Assembly (NCBI RefSeq): GCF_015159745.1
Contig: NZ_JADDOJ010000027.1
Location: forward strand, 1 to 47,154
DNA: 47,154 nt
Direction: 5' to 3'
Source: Ramlibacter aquaticus
GTDB lineage: Bacteria > Pseudomonadota > Gammaproteobacteria > Burkholderiales > Burkholderiaceae_C
Below, piece after piece: positions 42,329 through 47,154 of the stretch. Below the pieces are notes generated by a model. It had not been told where the DNA came from. It made no database searches and was given only the letters and a program-made list of their open reading frames with translations. How positions within the stretch are numbered: the first letter of the stretch is position 1; the number at the start of each line of letters is the position of its first letter. The translations under genes were made by a program, and so were the position numbers.

Positions 42329-42409
42329 ATGCCCGCGACCGACCCCGCCGCCCGGCGGCCAGCCTTCTGACTCGTCCTGCTGGCCGCGGCCGGCACCTTC
42401 GCGCTCACC
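42329..42409 (+). other. Original 5' end of the MFS gene, interrupted by TGA
   Basis: ATG 42329 has a good ribosome site (CTGGAG, 7-8 bases before) and lies 24 bases after the expected transcription start. Codons read MPATDPAARRPAF, then TGA at 42368-42370, then LVLLAAAGTFALT in the same frame, running into the MFS open frame. TGG (Trp) at codon 14 would restore a normal N terminus and first membrane helix, since FWLVLLAAA is common in this family. Confidence 0.75.
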
Positions 42410-43549
42410 ATGGGCGTGCGCCAGTCCATGGGCCTGTTCCTCTCGCCCCTGAACACCGCCACCGGCCTGGGCCTGGCCAGCATCAGCCTGGCCTTCGCCT
42501 TCGGCCAGCTCTGGTGGGGCCTCACGCAGCCCTTCGCCGGCATGCTGGCCGACCGCCTGGGCGCCACGCGCATCCTGCTGGCCGGGGTGGCGCTGGTCGC
42601 GCTGGGCACCTTCCTTACCCCGCTCATGGGCAGCACCGCCGGCCTGGTGCTGGTGATCGGCGTGCTCAGCGCCGGCGGCGCGGGCATGGCCGGCCCCGCC
42701 GTGCTCATGGGCGCCACGCTGCGCCTGGTGCCCCCGCACCGGCGCGGCTTTGCCACCGGCCTGGTGAACGCGGGCGGCTCCTTCGGCCAGTTCCTGATGG
42801 CGCCCATCGCCACCACGCTGATGGCGGTGATGGGCTGGTCGGCCGCGCTGCAGGTGATGGGCCTGCTGGTGCTGCTGGCCCTGCCCGCGGCCTTCGTGCT
42901 GCGCGGCGGCCACGTGCAGGCCGCGGGCGTGGCGGCGCCCCTGCCCACCGGCCAGGCCGTGCGGCAGGCGCTGCACACGCCCAGCTTCCTGCTGCTGGCC
43001 TCGGGCTTCTTCGTCTGCGGCTTCCACGTCGCCTTCCTGGGCACGCACATGCCGGGCGTGATCGCGGCCTGCGGCCTGCCCGCGCAATGGGCCGGCTGGT
43101 CGCTGGCCATGATCGGCCTGTTCAACATCGCAGGCAGCCTGGCCATGGGCTGGGCCATGGGCCGCTGGCGCTACAAGCGCCTGCTCTCGCTGGTGTATGC
43201 GACGCGCGCGCTGGGCGTGCTGGTGTTCGTGCTCGCGCCCAAGACCGGCCCGGTGCTGCTGGCCTTCTCGGCGCTGATGGGCTTCACCTTCCTGTCCACC
43301 GTGCCGGCCACCGCCGGGCTGGTGGCCAAGTTCTTCGGCACCGCCAACCTGGCGACCCTGGTGGGCCTGGTGATGCTGACCCACCAGGTCGGCGGCTTCC
43401 TGGGCGCCTGGCTGGGCGGGCGCGTCTTCGAGGCCACCGGCTCCTACGACCTGGTCTGGTACATCGACATCGTGCTGGCCGTGGGCGCGGCGCTGGTGCA
43501 CCTGCCGATCCGCGAAGCCCCGGTCGCGCCCCGCGCGGCCGCGGCCTGA
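42410..43549 (+). CDS. MFS transporter (open frame after the premature stop)
   Basis: 379 residues from ATG 42410, with at least 11 hydrophobic helices of the 12 expected. MFS signatures include GMLADRLGATRILLAGV after helix 2 and MGWAMGRWRYKRLLSLV in the middle loop. The likely native product is about 406 residues starting at 42329, but TGA at codon 14 stops it. As it stands translation could only restart at 42410, inside helix 1, where no clear ribosome site exists. The gene is therefore a probable pseudogene or a single-base sequencing error. Substrate unknown; the operator at its promoter suggests inducible efflux or uptake. Confidence 0.85.
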   Translation: MGVRQSMGLFLSPLNTATGLGLASISLAFAFGQLWWGLTQPFAGMLADRLGATRILLAGVALVALGTFLTPLMGSTAGLVLVIGVLSAGGAGMAGPAVLMGATLRLVPPHRRGFATGLVNAGGSFGQFLMAPIATTLMAVMGWSAALQVMGLLVLLALPAAFVLRGGHVQAAGVAAPLPTGQAVRQALHTPSFLLLASGFFVCGFHVAFLGTHMPGVIAACGLPAQWAGWSLAMIGLFNIAGSLAMGWAMGRWRYKRLLSLVYATRALGVLVFVLAPKTGPVLLAFSALMGFTFLSTVPATAGLVAKFFGTANLATLVGLVMLTHQVGGFLGAWLGGRVFEATGSYDLVWYIDIVLAVGAALVHLPIREAPVAPRAAAA

Positions 43550-43613
43550 GGGCGGGAGCCGCCTGCCGTCCCGTCACGACAGGCTGCGCTCCGCGTGCTT
43601 CGGAGTGAGTGCC

Positions 43614-46600
43614 TCAGCCCGCCACCACCGGGATACCGCGCAGCTGGCCGGCCTCGCGCGAGGGCCCCGGCCGCGGCCAGACCTGGGGCGCGAAGCGGTG
43701 CAGCAGCTCCGCCTCGCGCGCGCGGGCCAGCGCCAGGTTGCCCAGCTTGACGTGGCCGAAGCCGCGCACGGCCATGGGCAGGGCCGCGATCTCGCAGGCG
43801 ATGCCCAGCGTGTCGCGCGAGAGCCGCGGCAGCAGCGACTCGATGCGCGCCATGAACTGCCCCGGCAGCGCGCGCTCCAGGCGCCTCTCCTGCGTGTGGC
43901 CGAAGGGGTCCAGCCAGCTGCCGCGGATCGCGCGCAGCCGCGCCAGGGCGCGCAGCACCGGCAGCAGCCAGGGGCCGAATCGCATCTTGCGCGGCGCGGC
44001 GCCGGCCTTGCCGCGTGAGAGCAGCGGCGGCGCCATGTGGAATTCCAGCGTCCAGCCGTCCTCGAACTGGGCCTGCAGCGAACGCAGGAATTCGCCGTCG
44101 GTGTACAGCCGCGCCACCTCGTACTCGTCCTTGTAGGCCATGAGCTTGAGCAGCGAGGCGCCCACCGCCCGCGTGAACGGCAGGGAGGGGTCGGCGGCCA
44201 GGGCCTGCTCGGCATCGCGCACGCGCAGCACGAAGTCCCGCCAGCGCTGGGCCTGGGCGGCGTCCTGCCAGCCTGTGAGCTGCGCGCTGCCCAGCGCGAG
44301 CAGCGCGTCGAGCTGCTCGGGCGGCGCTTCCTCGTGCGGCGTGGCGAAGAGCCGCTCCAGCGCGGGCGCATCGTGCGCGGCCAGGCGGCCCAGCGAGAAG
44401 GCCAGTTGGTTCGTTTCCACCGCCACGCCGTTGAGCGCGATCGCGCGCTGCAGCGCGGCCAGCCCCACCGGCACCAGCCCGCGCTGCCAGGCGAAGCCCA
44501 GCGCCACGATGTTGGCGGCGACCGTGTCGCCCAGCCAGGCCTCGGCCAGCGCCTGCGCGTCCAGCGTGTCGACCCGGTCTTCGCCGGCACCGAAGCGCAG
44601 CTTCTCCAGCAGCTGCGGGGCGCGCAGGTCCGCGTCCGGGTTGCGCAGCGATTCGGCGACCGGAATCTCGTGCGTGTTGGCGATGACGCGGGTGCGGCCC
44701 CGGCGCAGCGTCTGCAGCGCCTCGGGCGAGGCGCCCACCACCAGGTCGCAGGCCAGCAGCGCGTCGGCCTGCTGGGTGTCGATGCGGACCTGGTTGAGGC
44801 GCTCGGGCCGGTCGGCCAGCCGCACGAAGGACAACACCGCGCCGCCCTTCTGCGCGAAGCCCATGAAGTCCAGCACGCTGGCCGACTGGCCCTCCAGGTG
44901 CGCGGCCATGGCCACCAGCGCGCCCACGGTCACCACGCCGGTGCCGCCCACGCCCGTGACCAGCAGGTCCCAGGGCCCCGTCCACACCGGCGTCGCCGGC
45001 AGCGGCAGGGCCTGCACCGCGCGGGCGAAGCGGCCGTCTTCGCCGCCCAATCTCCCGCTGCGCCGCCGCGGCTTGGCGCCGAGCACGCCCACGAAGCTGG
45101 GGCAAAAGCCCTTGGCGCAGGCATAGTCCTTGTTGCAGGCGGCCTGGTCGATGCGCCGCTTGCGGCCCAGCGCGGTCTCGTGCGGCAGCACCGCCACGCA
45201 GTTGGACTGCACGCCGCAATCGCCGCAGCCCTCGCACACGCGCTCGTTGATGAAGAGCCGGCGCGGCGGGTCGGCCAGCTGGCCCTTCTTGCGCCGGCGC
45301 CGCTTCTCGGCCGCGCAGGTCTGCTCGTAGATCAGCACCGTCACCCCGGGCAGTTCGCGCAGCTCGCGCTGCACGGCGTCCAGCGCGTCGCGGTCGTGGA
45401 AGCTCGTGCCCTCGGGAAAGCGCGCGCGCAGCGGCCCGTACTTCGCGATGTCGTCGCTGACGATGGCGATGCGCTGCACGCCCTCGGCCTCGACCTGGCG
45501 CGCGATGCCGTCCACGCTGACCTTGCCGTCCACCGGCTGGCCGCCGGTCATCGCCACCGCGTCGTTGTAGAGGATCTTGTAGGTCAGCGTGGCGCCCGCC
45601 GCCACGGCCTGGCGGATCGCCAGGTAGCCCGAGTGGTAGTACGTGCCGTCGCCCAGGTTCTGGAAGACGTGCGGCACGCGGGTGAACATTGCGTGCGAGA
45701 CCCAGTCCACGCCCTCGCCGCCCATCTGGATCAGGCCTTCGGTGTCGCGGTTCATCCAGCTGGCCATGAAGTGGCAACCGATGCCGGCCTGGGCGCGCGA
45801 CCCCTCGGGCACGCGCGTGCTGGTGTTGTGCGGGCAGCCGGCGCAGAAGTAGGGCGTGCGCTTGACGGCGTCGGCCGCGTTGGCGAGCAGCGGCGGGGGC
45901 GTGAAGTCGCGCACCAGCGCCCGCCGGTCCAGGTCGGGGAAGTGCGCGGCCAGCCAGTCCGCCACCAGGGCGATGAGCCGCGAAGGCCGCAGCTCCGCAT
46001 CCACCGGCACCTGCGGCGCGCCGGCGGCGTCATGCTTGCCGGTGATCACCGGCCGCTGCGCATCGTTGTAGAGCAGGTCCTTGATCTGCTGCTCCACCAC
46101 CGGCGCCTTCTCCTCGATCACCACGATCTCGCGCAGGCCCTGGGCGAAGGCGCGCATGCGCTGCGGCTCGATCGGATAGGTCAGGCCCAGCTTGAGGATG
46201 CGCACGCCGTGCGCCTGCAGCACCTCGGGCGAAAGCTCGAGCCGGCGCAGCACCTCCATGAAGTCATCATGCGCCTTGCCGGCGGTGACGATGCCCACCG
46301 TGGCGCGCGGCGCCGGTGCGATGAGCCGGTCGATCGAGTTGATGCGCGCGAAGGCGCGCACCGCGTCCAGCTTGTGCGCGAGGCGCTGCTCGATCTTCAT
46401 GCCGGGCAGGTCGGGCCAGCGGTAGTGCAGGCCGTCCTCGGGCGGCACGAAGCCGGTCAGCGCCCGCACGCTGTCCGCGTCCTGCCAGGCGGCCATGCGG
46501 GCGTGGATGCGGTCCAGGTCCACGGTGCTGCCGCTCTCCACGATCTCCGACAGCGCGGTGAAGCCGACCCAGTTTCCTGAAAAGCGCGAGAGCGCCCAGC

Positions 46601-47120
46601 CGTACAGGCCGTACTCGATCATCTCGGCCACCGAGCCGGGCGAGACCACCGGCATGCGCCAGGCCTGGAAGGCCAGGTCGCTCTGGTGCGACATGGAGGA
46701 GGAGACGCAGCCGTGGTCGTCGCCCGCCACCACCAGCACGCCGCCGTTCGGCGAGGCGCCATAGGCGTTGCCGTGCTTGATCGCGTCGCCCGCCCGGTCC
46801 ACGCCCGGGCCCTTGCCGTACCACATCGCGAACACGCCCTCGCAGGTGCGCTCGGGGTCGGACTCCACCCGCTGCGTGCCCAGCACCGCGGTCGCGCCCA
46901 GTTCCTCGTTCACCGCCGGCAGGAAGCGGATGCCGCGCTCCGCCAGGCGCGGGCCGGCCTTCCACACCGCCTGGTCCACCATGCCCAGCGGCGAGCCCCG
47001 GTAGCCGCTGATGAAGCCCTGGCTGGCCAGGCCGGCCGCCGCGTCCCGCGCACGCTGCATCAGCAGCAGCCGCACCAGGGCCTGGGTGCCGGTCAGGAAG
47101 ATGGGGCCGCGCTCGGCCCA
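43614..47120 (-). CDS. Indolepyruvate ferredoxin oxidoreductase (fused alpha/beta), 5'-truncated
   Basis: About 1168 visible residues. Oxidatively decarboxylates aryl pyruvates to acyl-CoA with ferredoxin, in aromatic amino-acid breakdown. Visible: GYRGSPLGMVDQAVW near the N terminus, a thiamine-pyrophosphate segment with LGDGTYYHS (about 478), an iron-sulfur region CEGCGDCGVQSNC plus CNKDYACAKGFCPSF (about 610-660), and a gamma-type nucleotide fold TGVGGTGVVTVGALV (about 705), then a C-terminal domain. The first Met in the open frame is at 47075, but GPIFLTGTQALVRLLLMQRA upstream of it is the conserved start of the family, so the true start is beyond 47120. Bases after 47120 are a foldback. 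Confidence 0.92.
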   Translation of the reverse strand, partial: WAERGPIFLTGTQALVRLLLMQRARDAAAGLASQGFISGYRGSPLGMVDQAVWKAGPRLAERGIRFLPAVNEELGATAVLGTQRVESDPERTCEGVFAMWYGKGPGVDRAGDAIKHGNAYGASPNGGVLVVAGDDHGCVSSSMSHQSDLAFQAWRMPVVSPGSVAEMIEYGLYGWALSRFSGNWVGFTALSEIVESGSTVDLDRIHARMAAWQDADSVRALTGFVPPEDGLHYRWPDLPGMKIEQRLAHKLDAVRAFARINSIDRLIAPAPRATVGIVTAGKAHDDFMEVLRRLELSPEVLQAHGVRILKLGLTYPIEPQRMRAFAQGLREIVVIEEKAPVVEQQIKDLLYNDAQRPVITGKHDAAGAPQVPVDAELRPSRLIALVADWLAAHFPDLDRRALVRDFTPPPLLANAADAVKRTPYFCAGCPHNTSTRVPEGSRAQAGIGCHFMASWMNRDTEGLIQMGGEGVDWVSHAMFTRVPHVFQNLGDGTYYHSGYLAIRQAVAAGATLTYKILYNDAVAMTGGQPVDGKVSVDGIARQVEAEGVQRIAIVSDDIAKYGPLRARFPEGTSFHDRDALDAVQRELRELPGVTVLIYEQTCAAEKRRRRKKGQLADPPRRLFINERVCEGCGDCGVQSNCVAVLPHETALGRKRRIDQAACNKDYACAKGFCPSFVGVLGAKPRRRSGRLGGEDGRFARAVQALPLPATPVWTGPWDLLVTGVGGTGVVTVGALVAMAAHLEGQSASVLDFMGFAQKGGAVLSFVRLADRPERLNQVRIDTQQADALLACDLVVGASPEALQTLRRGRTRVIANTHEIPVAESLRNPDADLRAPQLLEKLRFGAGEDRVDTLDAQALAEAWLGDTVAANIVALGFAWQRGLVPVGLAALQRAIALNGVAVETNQLAFSLGRLAAHDAPALERLFATPHEEAPPEQLDALLALGSAQLTGWQDAAQAQRWRDFVLRVRDAEQALAADPSLPFTRAVGASLLKLMAYKDEYEVARLYTDGEFLRSLQAQFEDGWTLEFHMAPPLLSRGKAGAAPRKMRFGPWLLPVLRALARLRAIRGSWLDPFGHTQERRLERALPGQFMARIESLLPRLSRDTLGIACEIAALPMAVRGFGHVKLGNLALARAREAELLHRFAPQVWPRPGPSREAGQLRGIPVVAG

Positions 47121-47154
47121 GAGCGCGGCCCCATCTTCCTGACCGGCACCCAGG
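47081..47154. repeat. Perfect terminal inverted repeat (right contig edge)
   Basis: Bases 47081-47114 are the exact reverse complement of 47121-47154, 34-bp arms around the 6-base loop GGCCCA. The outer arm runs to the last base of the window and lies antisense to the oxidoreductase gene. With a similar foldback at the left end, this is best explained as a chimeric read or assembly artefact. Confidence 0.85.

Overview
This is a GC-rich (about 70 %) bacterial chromosomal contig. Gene content and order point to a betaproteobacterium, most likely order Burkholderiales and close to Comamonadaceae (Ramlibacter/Variovorax-like). The placement is by protein look and synteny, not a search. The signs are: a fused indolepyruvate ferredoxin oxidoreductase, a very large NAD-glutamate dehydrogenase, the rph/rdgB/hemW and yicC/gmk/rpoZ/spoT neighbourhood, yqjDEK-type genes and a large fad operon. 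Almost all of the window is core metabolism and housekeeping. I see no intact mobile element, prophage, CRISPR array or rRNA, and no obvious new defence or biosynthetic system.

Layout. 1-94 is a foldback at the contig edge. 84-2201 is a class A penicillin-binding protein. 11780 down to 2256 (minus) is a nine-gene, tightly packed fatty-acid beta-oxidation operon led by its own TetR-type regulator: TetR, acyl-CoA dehydrogenase, DUF2147, FadB-like, thiolase, thioesterase, SDR, DsbA-like isomerase, enoyl-CoA isomerase. 11961-14277 holds small proteins of uncertain role and an HDOD protein. 14278-16501 is a gene graveyard: a DNA-ligase fragment, a doubly frameshifted GNAT remnant and a two-partner-secretion transporter remnant with an in-frame stop, the last two fused at about 15403. 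16502-21322 encodes NAD-glutamate dehydrogenase, with a perfect 13-bp-arm palindrome in its upstream region.

26631 down to 22155 (minus) is a second tight operon: Ser/Thr kinase, PP2C phosphatase, rph, rdgB, hemW. Divergently follow yicC, then (after an esterase and a universal stress protein) gmk, rpoZ and spoT. A strong intrinsic terminator separates rpoZ from spoT. greB lies convergent to spoT. 33998-37728 looks like a signalling cluster: a ChpT-like degenerate histidine-kinase protein, a PAS-PAS-PAS-GGDEF-EAL protein and a stand-alone receiver protein. 38639-39550 is a yqjD-yqjE-yqjK operon, followed by a LuxR-type regulator, a FAD oxidase, a DUF4242 protein, tRNA-Arg(ACG), an MFS transporter whose natural reading frame is broken by TGA at codon 14, and a 5'-truncated indolepyruvate oxidoreductase.

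Points most worth a second look: perfect inverted repeats at both contig ends (probably assembly artefacts); the interrupted MFS gene and its 7-bp-arm operator; two matching FNR/Anr-type boxes (TTGAT-N4-GTCAA), one before the universal stress protein and one before yqjDEK; an SDR in the fad operon lacking catalytic Ser and Tyr; the ChpT-like/REC pair; and the pseudogene junction at 15403.
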